Shown here piece after piece: positions 36,724-46,015 of a DNA stretch of 61,059 nt (positions within the stretch are counted from its first letter, which is position 1; the number at the start of each line of letters is the position of its first letter). The notes beneath the pieces were generated by a model. That model saw nothing but the letters and a program-made list of their open reading frames with translations, did no database searches and was not told where the DNA came from. Origin of the DNA: Bradyrhizobium cytisi (GTDB lineage: Bacteria; Pseudomonadota; Alphaproteobacteria; Rhizobiales; Xanthobacteraceae); assembly GCF_008123515.1 (NCBI RefSeq), contig NZ_VSSR01000016.1, positions 254,546 through 315,604 of the forward strand, read 5' to 3'. A program made the position numbers and the translations under genes.

Positions 36724-37086
36724 ATGAGCGGTAACACCGATCTCGAAAGCAAAGTCGTCGCTGCGATACGACAATATCGCGAGGCCCTCACACGGGTGGA
36801 ACACCTGGAACGAGAGGATTCCGACGCGCATCGAGCACTGACGCGCACGCTCGTTGATTTGCGTCGTGCCATGCGAGGCGAAGCGGCGCCGAATCTCAAG
36901 GACAGCCTGTTCGAGACCGGCGCGACAGTCGTTGCGCGGTCTGACGAAGCGCGAAACGCCCTGGTGGAGGCGACTGCGAAATTAGAGTCCGCCCGCCTAG
37001 CTTTGGCCGCCCTGGAACGGCAATTAGGATACATCCCAGAGGTTTCGATGGGACGAATCACAAATAGACACCGGCGGCTTGTCTGA
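36724..37086 (+). CDS. Coiled-coil hypothetical protein
   Basis: 120 residues from the ATG at 36724 (MSGNTDLESKVVAAIRQYRE), with GAAGGGCGG just before it; the upstream part of the ORF looks non-coding. Nearly all helix: VEHLEREDSDAHRALTRTLV, then ALVEATAKLESARLALAALE. It lacks any enzyme motif. It may pair with the protein from 35905, but that rests only on position. Confidence 0.62.
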   Translation: MSGNTDLESKVVAAIRQYREALTRVEHLEREDSDAHRALTRTLVDLRRAMRGEAAPNLKDSLFETGATVVARSDEARNALVEATAKLESARLALAALERQLGYIPEVSMGRITNRHRRLV

Positions 37087-37182
37087 ACGGACGACCTGTT
37101 TCAGAGAGTTGGATCGGGTGGCAAACCACTGATGCACTAGCGTTCTCGACGAATGTCCAGCGCGAGAAAAAACCCTTTCCGA

Positions 37183-38061
37183 TCAATTCGGAGCGACGGC
37201 ATTCGCATCGACGGGCTCGCGTTCCAGCCAAAATCCGGCTCCTTGAAACCAGACCTTTTCTGCATCGTCGGAGCCGGGATCACCGACGTGCAGCGCGCGA
37301 ATCGGAACTTTGCTAGGCGGCAGGCCTTCGAGCGCGGCATGCAGACGTTTTCCAGCATCCTCGTCGCGTCCACCCATGCAAGGATAAATAGAGACGGCAC
37401 CAATCGAAGAGGCCTCGAACTGGTTTCGACGCCGGACCACACGGAGAAGAAAGCCCCTCCAGGATTCATGGGTCAGCGGCATCATAAGCCGGCCCCCTTC
37501 GGCAAGGCGATCGAGCCAGAGGCGGGATGGGTGGGTGGACCCGGCGAATATGATGACGACGTCGAGTTCGCCGACGTCCACCGTCCGGCCGTCGCCCGAG
37601 ATGACATCGACGTGCGGCCAGTTCGCGAGGTTCGCGCGGGCCTGCGAGGCCAGCATTGGGTCGGTTTCAACCGCCGTCACGCGACCAGTGGAGCCGACAA
37701 TCTCGGCCAGCACCGCGGAATAGTACCCGGTCCCGGCGCCGACCTGGAGCACGCGTTCGCCCCGCGCGATGTCGAGATGCTCCAAGTTGCGGGCCCAGAA
37801 ACTGGGCATCCCATTGTTGAGATTGCGGCTCGCATCGATCGTCACGAGAACGTCATGATAGACCCAGCGCGGGTCGGTGTCGGGGGTCAGGAATGCGTCG
37901 CTGTACGGGTCCGAGATGATGCGCCACGGTCCGGGGCCGACGAATTGCTCGCGTGGAACAGCCGCAAATGCCTCGATCACATGCGGGTTACGAAGGACCG
38001 GGACTTTGTATCGTAGGTCTTCGGCATACCAGCGGCGCGCCTCTGCCAATGTTCTGTCCAT
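37183..38061 (-). CDS. Protein-L-isoaspartate O-methyltransferase-like methyltransferase
   Basis: 292 residues from the ATG at 38061 (MDRTLAEARRWYAEDLRYKV). VIEAFAAVPREQFVGPGPWR is the PCMT opening, and the SAM motif is VLQVGAGTGYYSAVLAEIVG, with VTAVETDP after it. The usual GQTIS substrate loop is replaced by DASRNLNNGMPSFWARNLEH, so the substrate is probably not ordinary isoaspartate. The C-terminal third is longer than in Pcm. Divergent from the sigma factor gene with 77 bp between; the two may share control. Confidence 0.8.
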   Translation of the reverse strand: MDRTLAEARRWYAEDLRYKVPVLRNPHVIEAFAAVPREQFVGPGPWRIISDPYSDAFLTPDTDPRWVYHDVLVTIDASRNLNNGMPSFWARNLEHLDIARGERVLQVGAGTGYYSAVLAEIVGSTGRVTAVETDPMLASQARANLANWPHVDVISGDGRTVDVGELDVVIIFAGSTHPSRLWLDRLAEGGRLMMPLTHESWRGFLLRVVRRRNQFEASSIGAVSIYPCMGGRDEDAGKRLHAALEGLPPSKVPIRALHVGDPGSDDAEKVWFQGAGFWLEREPVDANAVAPN

Positions 38062-38138
38062 GAAGGCTCTCCTGTTACGATACAAACGATGCGCCTGAGA
38101 GCCACCGGCGCGGACACGTCAAATATTATTTTCATCCG

Positions 38139-38765
38139 ATGTCCGCACTGGGCTCGGTGAAGCGCATATATCGTGTGACCATGGAACGATTGACGATAGC
38201 TCCCAACGCTGATGATCGGGGTGCCCACGCGGCTGATGTCGCGTCCGCCATCGATGCACTGTCCGATGTCGACCTCGTGCGACTACAAGCTCTGGCGCGG
38301 CTGTGGAGCCGCGACTTGCCGGGAGGACTCGGCTGGAGCGACATCCTTCACGAAGCGATTGCACGCGTCCTCGACGGCTCGCGCCCCTGGCCGCCCGACG
38401 TCCCCATCCTGGCGTTCCTGTCGGGTGTCATGCGCAGCATCTGCAACGACCATTGGCGGCGTGCGCGGCTCGAGCAAAGGCTACTTGTCAGCCGCGATGA
38501 TCCGGACCAGCGAAGCTGGCCCTGTGAGGAAGCCCATGAAGTTCCGGATCCTGAGCGGGTCCTGGCCGCCGCACAGACGCTGGCCAACGTCTATCGGCTG
38601 TTCGCGGGCGACCTGCTGGCGCTGAAGATCATCGCGGGCATGGCTGACGGGTTGGCGGCCAGAGAGATTTGCAGGATCCATGATATGTCCGAGCTCGACT
38701 ACGACACGACGCGACGGCGGATGCGACGCACCTTGCTGCGCCATCAACAGAACTGGAGCAAGTGA
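38139..38765 (+). CDS. Sigma-70-family (ECF-like) RNA polymerase sigma factor
   Basis: Up to 208 residues; an ATG at 38181 (MERLTIAPNADDRG) would give 194. Region 2 shows LGWSDILHEAIARVLDGSRP and ILAFLSGVMRSICNDHWRRA. Region 4 shows LALKIIAGMADGLAAREICR then IHDMSELDYDTTRRRMRRTL, the HTH that reads -35. The motifs are diverged, and similar proteins occur on rhizobial elements. The TGATG junction couples it to the next small gene, the arrangement of many sigma/anti-sigma pairs. Confidence 0.72.
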   Translation: MSALGSVKRIYRVTMERLTIAPNADDRGAHAADVASAIDALSDVDLVRLQALARLWSRDLPGGLGWSDILHEAIARVLDGSRPWPPDVPILAFLSGVMRSICNDHWRRARLEQRLLVSRDDPDQRSWPCEEAHEVPDPERVLAAAQTLANVYRLFAGDLLALKIIAGMADGLAAREICRIHDMSELDYDTTRRRMRRTLLRHQQNWSK

Positions 38766-39037
38766 TGACACGCTGGCACCCAAGTCGCGATCTGACCCGC
38801 CTGCTCGAAGCACTGAGCGGGGAAATCCTCGCCGCGAGCGATGAGCAGGTACGGCAGACCTCCGGTCTGCAAGGATGGACGATCGCCAACACCGCCCGCG
38901 ACGTCAGAGAGGTGATCATGGCCGCACACGGGGACGTGAGCGGGAGCCTTAATCGAAATTGTGATCTGAGCGAGACTGGTGCCAAGCGACGGCCGACGCG
39001 CGCGGGCCGCGGCTCGTTGCACAATTGGCGACATTGA
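38765..39037 (+). CDS. Small protein coupled to the sigma factor
   Basis: 90 residues (MTRWHPSRDLTRLLEALSGE). Its ATG shares a base with the sigma factor stop. Helical to residue 60 (EILAASDEQVRQTSGLQGWT, TARDVREVIMAAHGD), then basic and disordered. There is no membrane span or zinc-binding HxxxCxxC, so it is not a standard anti-sigma factor. Partner function is inferred from coupling only. Confidence 0.6.
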   Translation: MTRWHPSRDLTRLLEALSGEILAASDEQVRQTSGLQGWTIANTARDVREVIMAAHGDVSGSLNRNCDLSETGAKRRPTRAGRGSLHNWRH

Positions 39038-39079
39038 GCGAGCCGGAAGGCTCCTAGTTATTAGAAGTTATGGCAGCGC

Positions 39080-40009
39080 TCACGCGCCGCCGAATTTCCA
39101 GACCGGGATGCCGAGCTTCTTGGCCTTGTCGGCGAGGTTGTCCTGGATGCCGGTGCCGGGGAAGTGCAGCACGCCGATGGGTAGCGTCTCCAGCATCGCA
39201 TCGTTGCGTTTGAACGGAGCGGCCTTGGCATGCTTGGTCCAGTCGGGCCTGAAGGCGATCTGCGGGACCTTGCGGTTGTCGGCCCACTTGGCGGCGATCA
39301 GCTCGGCGCCCTTGGGCGATCCGCCGTGCAGCAGCACCATGTCCGCATGCTTGGCGTGCACCTGGTCAAGCTTGGCCCAGACCGACCGGTGATCGTTGAA
39401 GTCGAGCCCGCCGGTCAGCGCGACTTTCGGGCCCGGCGGCATGAGCACTTGATTCTCGGCACGCTTCTTCGCGGCCAGGAAATCGCGGCTGTCGATCATC
39501 GCGGAGGTCAGATTGCGGTGGTTGACTTTCGACCGGTTGCGCGGCCGCCAGGCGGAATGGGTGTGGCGTTCGAACTCGTCGGCGGCTTGGTCGCGCATCA
39601 GCTCGAAGGCGTTGCGTCGCTCGATCAGCGTCTGCCCTTCTGCCGTCAGTCGCTCCAGCTCGACGGATTTGATCTCGCTGCCGTCCTGCTCCCGCTGCGA
39701 GCGCTGCTGCGCCAGCTCGTTGTCGTCGAGCTCGCGCTCGATCCTGTCGACGGCACGATGGAAGACGTTCACCGTCGACCAGAGCAGGTCTTCGAGGTCG
39801 GGCTCAAGACGGGTATCGGACAGCGCCACCACCAGGGCATCGAAGATGTCGGCGATGCTGCCGGCGAGGACTCGCCCTTCAGGGAGCTGCCGGGGATCGG
39901 ACTCATCGTGGAAGGGACGGTAGCCATGGAGCTGGAGTTCCTGGAGGACCTGGTCGGTCGGGGATGAGCTGTGGTGCGGCTCGAAATCGTCGTCGTTGTT
40001 GGTGGTCAT
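39080..40009 (-). CDS. DUF2493 (SLOG-superfamily) protein
   Basis: 309 residues from the ATG at 40009 (MTTNNDDDFEPHHSSSPTDQ); an ATG at 40054 is open too. The N-terminal 180 residues are helical. The Rossmann-like C-terminal part has LTGGLDFNDHRSVWAKLDQV, VLLHGGSPKGAELIAAKWAD and VLHFPGTGIQDNLADKAKKL. SLOG domains bind nucleotides or nucleic-acid ligands. It is common beside Toprim and helicase genes on alphaproteobacterial conjugative elements, and follows them here on the same strand. Confidence 0.83.
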   Translation of the reverse strand: MTTNNDDDFEPHHSSSPTDQVLQELQLHGYRPFHDESDPRQLPEGRVLAGSIADIFDALVVALSDTRLEPDLEDLLWSTVNVFHRAVDRIERELDDNELAQQRSQREQDGSEIKSVELERLTAEGQTLIERRNAFELMRDQAADEFERHTHSAWRPRNRSKVNHRNLTSAMIDSRDFLAAKKRAENQVLMPPGPKVALTGGLDFNDHRSVWAKLDQVHAKHADMVLLHGGSPKGAELIAAKWADNRKVPQIAFRPDWTKHAKAAPFKRNDAMLETLPIGVLHFPGTGIQDNLADKAKKLGIPVWKFGGA

Positions 40010-40335
40010 TGCGGTTTCCCTGGTCGGCTCGACCGCGCCCATCGCGGCCTTCATGGCGACGAAAGCGGCAGGCGGAACGGACTTGCACCCGCAGCGCAGC
40101 GAAGGGCCGCGGCCTTGGCGGAGGACCGAAGGGGGCCGACTATTTTGACTCGCGATGTAAAGGCGGCTCTGCCGCCGACGGAAAATAGTCGACCCGCGAG
40201 GTTGCCGGTCCGGGCCGCCTGCCGCCCGATCGCCCTCTCAGAAGGCCGTGGATGCGGTCCTCTCCGGCGCCGCGGGGAAGCATGACCAGCGGCCTCGCGG
40301 TAACGAAGCGGCCGCATCGCCCTCATCCGTTCCGG
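40010..40335. other. Leader between the Toprim and DUF2493 genes
   Basis: About 325 bp, GC-rich, no gene. It contains the nested inverted repeat at 40137-40191, which may act as an RNA or protein-binding structure. Confidence 0.5.
40137..40191. repeat. Nested inverted repeat (CGACTATTTT ... AAAATAGTCG)
   Basis: Outer 10-base arms at 40137-40146 and 40182-40191 are perfect. Inside lies a second hairpin GGCGGC-TCT-GCCGCC (40162-40176). The outer arms are AT-rich in very GC-rich surroundings. Confidence 0.7.
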
Positions 40336-41403
40336 CTATGCCGCCAGCTCCATAAAGCGCGCGACGTCCTGCGCCGCGATCTGCACGCGGCTTGCGGCCC
40401 GAAGGGCGTCAAATCCGAGCAGGCGAAGATCCTCGTTGAAGTCGCCAAGCCGTGGCGAGATCACGATCGCCTCGATCCCGGCCTCCTGCGCCCGGTCGAT
40501 CAAGGTCGCCATGGCGCCGTCACCGGCAGGATCGTCGTCGCGGGCGATGTAGAGCCTACGCAGCGTGTCCGGGAGGAGGATGGCGGAGAGATGCGCCGCC
40601 GAGAGTGCTGCCACCATCGGCATCGGCGGCAGGACGCTGCGGAGCGACAGCATCGTCTCGATGCCCTCGCCGGCCGCCATGACTTCGCCAGCTACGCCAA
40701 ATCGAACGGCGTGACCAAGCAGGTCGCCCATCGCCCGCTTCGGCGTATCGATCCGCGCCTTGCCGAGCGTCGTCTCGCTGAAGCCGCCGGGATCAAGCCA
40801 GGTGCGATGCGCGCCGGTCAGGTGGCCGGAGAGATCGGTGACGGCGGCGATCATCGCCGGCCAGGTCTCGGTCGGGCTGTGGTCGTCGGGCCGGTAGTAG
40901 CAACGTGGGTGAAAACGCAGACTTCCGGTTTCGTGCAAAACCGTAATGCCGCGATTGCGGAGATACGTTTCTACAAGCGTGCCCACAATCGACTGCGACA
41001 TGCCGAAGAGTCGCCGCGCCGCCTCTGGCGATCCGAGGGGCGCGGGCGATTTTCTCGACCGGAGTCGATTTTGCTTGGGCTCCGGTTCTGGACGCGGCAG
41101 ACTCAGAAAGCGTCGTGCCTCATTGGCGACATCGCGAAAGTCTACGAAACCGCAGCTCTCGCGGATCACGTCGAGCAGATCGCCATATTCGGCCGAGGCG
41201 GCATCGGTCCAATGCCCGGCGGCGCCAGGACCGGATTCCGGTCCGCTGAGCCGGACGAACATCGACCGGCCGGGCGTATTGCGGACGTCGCCTACCATCC
41301 AGTAGCGGCCCTGGCGCCGCCCGTTGGACAGGTAATGGCGGCACACCGCCTCGGCGTCACGCGCGAGACGGCGGGCCAGTTCGGAGGCGTTGTCGCGGGC
41401 CAT
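40336..41403 (-). CDS. Toprim-domain protein (element primase-like)
   Basis: 355 residues from the ATG at 41403, which shares bases with the helicase stop (TGATG). The N-terminal region has LARDAEAVCRHYLSNGRRQG, GRYWMVGDV and HWTDAASAEYGDLLDVI, as in mobile-element primase N-termini. The Toprim core is AAGEGIETMLSLRSVLP with the glutamate, then LRRLYIARDDDPAGDGAMAT with the acidic triad. Probably synthesises primers or processes DNA during element transfer or replication. Coupled to the methyltransferase/helicase. Confidence 0.83.
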   Translation of the reverse strand: MARDNASELARRLARDAEAVCRHYLSNGRRQGRYWMVGDVRNTPGRSMFVRLSGPESGPGAAGHWTDAASAEYGDLLDVIRESCGFVDFRDVANEARRFLSLPRPEPEPKQNRLRSRKSPAPLGSPEAARRLFGMSQSIVGTLVETYLRNRGITVLHETGSLRFHPRCYYRPDDHSPTETWPAMIAAVTDLSGHLTGAHRTWLDPGGFSETTLGKARIDTPKRAMGDLLGHAVRFGVAGEVMAAGEGIETMLSLRSVLPPMPMVAALSAAHLSAILLPDTLRRLYIARDDDPAGDGAMATLIDRAQEAGIEAIVISPRLGDFNEDLRLLGFDALRAASRVQIAAQDVARFMELAA

Positions 41404-44400
41404 CAGGCGGCCTCCCGCTCGTCGATGCGCGCGACCGGATAGTGGTCGAGCACCTTCGCCAACACTCCGGCGCCGGTCGCATCTGATGGCACGAACATGC
41501 GCAGCTTCCACGAGATGATCTCGCTGAAGAGGCCGTAGGTGCGCAGCCGGTCACGCATCGTATCGGTGAAGCCGGACAGCTCGATCCGATGGGCGCCCAT
41601 CATGCGGACACGACGGAGCTGCAGATCCTCGGCGAGGTCGAGGACAACGCGCCCCTCCATCAGCGCCGAGAAGGCTTGGTGTGGGGTCAAGCTGCAGGTT
41701 TCGGTCGCGCAAGCGTTCGCGGCCCAGGCCGGCGAGACCCTGCGACCGATGATGCGTTCGCCCTCGTCGGTCTGAAGCCGATAGACCCGGGTCGACTCGT
41801 TCGGAAGTAGCTTCCAGATCGGCAGCAGCAGACCGGCGACGATGTGGAGAGTGCTCTCAGCGAACTCGAGGACGTCCACGACTTCGCCGTTCCATGCTGC
41901 GGCGAATGTCCCGCGATCCGCAGGCTGCCAGTGGCTCTCGTCCATCATCTTCATCGAAGCATGATGGTTCTCCATCGGGCGGATCAGCCGCACGCGGCTC
42001 TCGATCTCGCCGTCATCGAGCATGAAGCTTGGCGCTGGAACCTGCACCGCGGCGCGCCCCGAGCGCTCGTTGACCAGTAGCACCGCCCGAGCATCGGCGA
42101 GACAATCGAGCGCATGATCCAGCGTCATGGGGCGATTGCGCCGCCGTTCGGCGATCGTGAGCAGCCGGGTTTCCGCGCCGGTCGCAGGATGCGTGTAGAT
42201 CGAGCGCCGATCGGTGACGACAAAGCTGTCGGCCTGCAGGGTCTCGAGACCGATGTCGTAGACGCCGCTGGCGATAGCGCCCTCGACCTTGGCGTTCAGC
42301 AACTGCTCGAAGGCTGTAAACAGCAGACCTTGCAGGTCGATGGTGAGCGCGAGCAGCCGGTTCAGGAACGTCGTGATCGGCGGCAGCTCGTCCTTGATGC
42401 CGTTTGCGTCCATGAGCTTCAGGCCCGTGGCCTCCTCGAACATCTGGAGCGTGCAGCCTTCCACCTTGCCCCGCGCGAGCAGCAGGTAGAGCTGGCGCAG
42501 CGCATCGCGGGCGTAGTGGCTCTCAAGATTGTCCTCGGGCCGGAACAGGCCCTGGCCGCCGGTCTGGCGCTGGCCGCGCGTGATAGCACCCAGCGTGTCG
42601 AGCCGGCGCGCAATGGTCGAGAGGAAGCGCTTCTCTGCCTTCACGTCGGTCGCAATGGGACGGAACAGCGGCGGCTGCGCCTGGTTGGTGCGGTTCGTGC
42701 GGCCGAGGCCCTGGATCGCCGCGTCCGCCTTCCAGCCCGGCTCGAGCAAATAATGGACGCGAAGCCGGCGATTCCGCGCCGAGAGTTCGGCGTGGTAGCT
42801 GCGACCCGTGCCGCCAGCCTCCGAGAAGACAAGCACGCGCTTCAGGTCATCCATGAAGACGGCGGTCTCGGCGAGATTGGCGGAAGCGGCCCGGTTCTCG
42901 ACGGCAAGGCGGTCACCCTTGCGTACCACGCGGCGCGAACGGCCGGTCACCTCCGCCACGAGGTCCGTGCCGAAACGCTGCACGATCTGGTCGAGCGCGC
43001 CGGGAACAGGCGGAAGCGAAGCAAGCCGCTCGATCAGCTCATTGCGGCGGGCGACGGCCTCGCGGCTCTCGACCGGCTGGCCATCGCGGAAGACGGGCCG
43101 GGACGAGAGATTGCCCTCGCTGTCGGTGAAGGGCTCGTAGAGCTGCACCGGGAAGGAATTGGCGAGGTAATCCAGCACATACTCGCGCGGCGTTATGTCC
43201 ACGCGCACGTCGTTCCATTCCTCCGGTGGAATCTCGGCGAGCCGGCGCTCCATCAGCGCCTCGCCGGTCGACACGATCTGGATCACCGCGGCATGGCCGT
43301 CGGCCAGATCCCGCTCGATGGAGCGGGCCAGGGTCGGCGTCTTCATGCTGGTGAGCAGATGGCCGAAGAAGCGCTGCTTGGCGGACTCGAAGGCCGAGCG
43401 CGCGGCCGCCTTCGCCTGCCGGTTGAGCGTGCCGGTCTCGCCGGTGATGTTGGCGGCCTGCATTGCTGCGTCGAGATGATTGTGGATGACGCTGAAGGCG
43501 CCGGCGTAAACGTCGTAGATGCGCCGCTGCTCGTCGGTGAGCTGGTGCTCGACGAGCTCGTATTCGACGCCGTCGTAGGAAAGCGAGCGAGCAGTATAGA
43601 GGCCGAGCGCGCGAAGGTCGCGGGAGAGCACCTCCATCGCCGCGACGCCGCCCGCCTCGATCGCCTCGACGAACTCGGCGCGGGTGGCGAACGGGAAATC
43701 CTCGCCGCCCCAGAGCCCGAGGCGCTGGGCATAGGCGAGATTTTGGACCGTGGTGGCGCCGGTCGCCGAGACATAGACGACGCGGGCATTGGGCAGCGCA
43801 TGCTGCAGGCGCAAGCCCGCACGTCCCTGCTGCGAGGGGGCGACATCGCTTCGCTCGCCCTTGCCGCCACCGGCATTCTGCATGGCATGGCTCTCGTCGA
43901 AAATAATGACGCCGTCGAAGTCGGAGCCCAACCATTGAACAATCTGCCGGACGCGCGAAAGCTTCTCGCCGCGGTCGTCGGACCGCAGCGTAGCGTAGGT
44001 TAAAAATAGGACGCCTTCGGAGAGGAGGATCGGCTTGCCCTGAGGGAAGCGCGAGAGCGGGGTGACCAGCAGACGCTCCATGCCGAGCGCCGACCAGTCG
44101 CGCTGGGCGTCCTCGATCAGCTTGTCGGACTTCGAGATCCAGACCGCCTTGCGCCGGCCCTGCAGCCAGTTGTCGAGAATGATGCCGGCGGACTGACGAC
44201 CCTTGCCGGCGCCGGTCCCGTCGCCGAGCATGAAGCCTCGACGGAAACGGACGGCGTTTGGTGCGTCGTCGCGCGCGGCGGTGACGAGGTCGAAGGTCTC
44301 GTCAACCGTCCAGGCGCCAGCGAGATAGTTACCGTGGGCCTCGCCGGCATAGATGACCGTCTCAAGTTGGGCGTCGGACAGGATGCCGCCGCTGACGAGG

Positions 44401-45734
44401 TTCGCCGGCAGGCGCGGCCGATAGCTCGGCTTCGGCGGCGCGACTGAGGCCATCGCGGCCGACTGCACCAGCTTGGTCGGGTGCGTCTGCGCGCCGGGGA
44501 TCCGGATCGATTGGAGCCGGTATTCTTCGTAGATCGCATCGCTGAGATGCGCGCAGTCGGGCGGCGTCCAATCGAATGTCTCATAGACGAGGTCGACGGC
44601 TTCGGGATCGGCGACCGACGCGTTAACCGACTGTGCGGCGGCCCGCGCGAGATAGCCGCGCACGGTGCGAGGCGCCGGCGAGACTGACATGGGAAGCGCG
44701 CCGGTTGATGCAACGCTCAGGCGAGGAAGAACGTGTCCGCCGATCCAGCGGAGCAGCGTCGTGACATCGGGCGCCATTCCCGGCGACTCCGGGAACGCGT
44801 GCGGGTCATCGGCAGGCGCCTTGTCGATGACGGTGAGGCGCGTCTCAATCCTGGTGCCGTGCTTGGCATAGACCGCGCCGGCGATCGCGGCGGTGAACAC
44901 CACGCGGCCGCGTTCCTGCAATCGGGCGAAGGCGTCGCGCCAATCCGACGCTTCGGGTGAGAAGTTTGCGCCGGTGATCGTGACCAGCCGGCCGCCATCG
45001 GCGAGACGCGCCAGGGCCGAGGCGATGTGACGGTATGCGGTATCGGCCATGCGGCCGGAGACGTTCGCCAGCGCCGAAAACGGCGGGTTCATCAGCACGA
45101 CACTCGGGACGACGGCGGGATCGAGGTGATCGTCGATTTGGGCCGCGTCGAAGCGCGTGACAGAAATGGCCGGAAAGAGGGAAGAGAGCAACGTGGCCCG
45201 GGTCTCGGCCAGTTCGTTCAGCACGAGCCCGCTGCCGGCGATCTCGGCGAGGACGGCGAGCAGCCCGGTGCCTGCGGACGGCTCCAGCACGCGATCCGCC
45301 GCCGTAATGGCGGCTGCGGTAAGCGCAGCCAGGCCGAGCGGGATCGGCGTCGAGAATTGCTGAAAAGTCTCGCTCTCGGCAGAGCGGCGCGTGTGGGTCG
45401 GCAGAAGCCCCGCGATTTTATCCAAAGCAGAAAGTCGTGAAGCCGCAGAGTTGGCTTTACGGAAAAGCGCCTTTCCGTATTTGCGCAGGAACAGGACGGT
45501 GGCGACCTCACAAGCGTCATAGGCCATCTTCCAATCCCAGGCGCCTGTCGCATCGGACGCGCCGCAGGCCACCTCCATCGCGGCGCGTACGATTGCAGGG
45601 TCGATGCGTCGGCCACGCTCAAGATGCGGGAGAAGCTGCTCGGCGGCAGCGATGATGACGCTGGCGCCCTCGGGAGCGCGGACGGGCGAGATCGGCGCAG
45701 CCTGATCGGCCGCGATCGGGGAAAAGTCATTCAT
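41403..45734 (-). CDS. Bifunctional N6-adenine methyltransferase / Strawberry-notch-type helicase
   Basis: 1443 residues from the ATG at 45734 (MNDFSPIAADQAAPISPVRA). Residues about 120-330 are a Rossmann methyltransferase (VLEPSAGTGLLAVLAEIAGS, catalytic NPPF in VVLMNPPFSALANV). The helicase follows: GDGTGAGKGRQSAGIILDNW is Walker A, GVIIFDESHAMQNAGGGKGE the DExH box. Then the Strawberry-notch C-terminal domain has DLKRVLVFSEAGGTGRSYHA and QGLGRTNRTNQAQP. The same pair of domains is common on conjugative elements and may protect or remodel entering DNA. It has the hairpin leader at 45757-45812. Confidence 0.88.
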   Translation of the reverse strand: MNDFSPIAADQAAPISPVRAPEGASVIIAAAEQLLPHLERGRRIDPAIVRAAMEVACGASDATGAWDWKMAYDACEVATVLFLRKYGKALFRKANSAASRLSALDKIAGLLPTHTRRSAESETFQQFSTPIPLGLAALTAAAITAADRVLEPSAGTGLLAVLAEIAGSGLVLNELAETRATLLSSLFPAISVTRFDAAQIDDHLDPAVVPSVVLMNPPFSALANVSGRMADTAYRHIASALARLADGGRLVTITGANFSPEASDWRDAFARLQERGRVVFTAAIAGAVYAKHGTRIETRLTVIDKAPADDPHAFPESPGMAPDVTTLLRWIGGHVLPRLSVASTGALPMSVSPAPRTVRGYLARAAAQSVNASVADPEAVDLVYETFDWTPPDCAHLSDAIYEEYRLQSIRIPGAQTHPTKLVQSAAMASVAPPKPSYRPRLPANLVSGGILSDAQLETVIYAGEAHGNYLAGAWTVDETFDLVTAARDDAPNAVRFRRGFMLGDGTGAGKGRQSAGIILDNWLQGRRKAVWISKSDKLIEDAQRDWSALGMERLLVTPLSRFPQGKPILLSEGVLFLTYATLRSDDRGEKLSRVRQIVQWLGSDFDGVIIFDESHAMQNAGGGKGERSDVAPSQQGRAGLRLQHALPNARVVYVSATGATTVQNLAYAQRLGLWGGEDFPFATRAEFVEAIEAGGVAAMEVLSRDLRALGLYTARSLSYDGVEYELVEHQLTDEQRRIYDVYAGAFSVIHNHLDAAMQAANITGETGTLNRQAKAAARSAFESAKQRFFGHLLTSMKTPTLARSIERDLADGHAAVIQIVSTGEALMERRLAEIPPEEWNDVRVDITPREYVLDYLANSFPVQLYEPFTDSEGNLSSRPVFRDGQPVESREAVARRNELIERLASLPPVPGALDQIVQRFGTDLVAEVTGRSRRVVRKGDRLAVENRAASANLAETAVFMDDLKRVLVFSEAGGTGRSYHAELSARNRRLRVHYLLEPGWKADAAIQGLGRTNRTNQAQPPLFRPIATDVKAEKRFLSTIARRLDTLGAITRGQRQTGGQGLFRPEDNLESHYARDALRQLYLLLARGKVEGCTLQMFEEATGLKLMDANGIKDELPPITTFLNRLLALTIDLQGLLFTAFEQLLNAKVEGAIASGVYDIGLETLQADSFVVTDRRSIYTHPATGAETRLLTIAERRRNRPMTLDHALDCLADARAVLLVNERSGRAAVQVPAPSFMLDDGEIESRVRLIRPMENHHASMKMMDESHWQPADRGTFAAAWNGEVVDVLEFAESTLHIVAGLLLPIWKLLPNESTRVYRLQTDEGERIIGRRVSPAWAANACATETCSLTPHQAFSALMEGRVVLDLAEDLQLRRVRMMGAHRIELSGFTDTMRDRLRTYGLFSEIISWKLRMFVPSDATGAGVLAKVLDHYPVARIDEREAA

Positions 45735-45756
45735 GGAGGAAGCCTTATGGAGAAGC

Positions 45757-45812
45757 GGGAACGGGCGAGCCGGCCGGCGCTCTCTCTGACCGCACCGGCT
45801 CAAACCCGTCCC
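45757..45812 (-). ncRNA. Nested-hairpin 5' leader C (helicase gene)
   Basis: On the minus strand GGGACGGG (45805-45812) pairs with CCCGTTCCC (45757-45765, one bulge). Inside, GAGCCGG (45795-45801) pairs with CCGGCTC (45767-45773). The loop contains CAGAGAGAG. The gene start follows 23 bases after the stem. Same plan as leaders A and B. Confidence 0.65.
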
Positions 45813-45973
45813 GGCCGACCTCTCCCTCTCAGCATCAAGGCCGTGCCCGACATGAGAAACGGCGCCCCACCGGGTGGCGGCGCGCCGTGCACAGAGCGTT
45901 CGTCAGTATCCGAACTGCCAAGATGGCTAGGCTTGGCGGTCGTCAGCGTCGGCGACCGCTTCCGCGAGGTGGC

Positions 45974-46015
45974 TCACATCGCCCCTTCGACGACGGTGAC
46001 GATGTATTTCGTCAT
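45974..46015 (-). pseudogene. Truncated small gene (MTKYIVTVVE...)
   Basis: Thirteen codons, MTKYIVTVVEGAM, then TGA. The start overlaps the preceding ORF's stop (ATGA). The sequence looks like the opening of a longer conserved small element protein that has lost its body. Confidence 0.4.

Noticed and set aside
40252..41442. 396-codon plus-strand ORF opposite the Toprim gene
   Set aside because: Antisense shadow; the minus strand has clear Toprim motifs and coupled starts.
42114..44003. 629-codon plus-strand ORF opposite the helicase gene
   Set aside because: Arginine/leucine-rich antisense shadow of a high-GC gene; no recognisable domain and no start signal.
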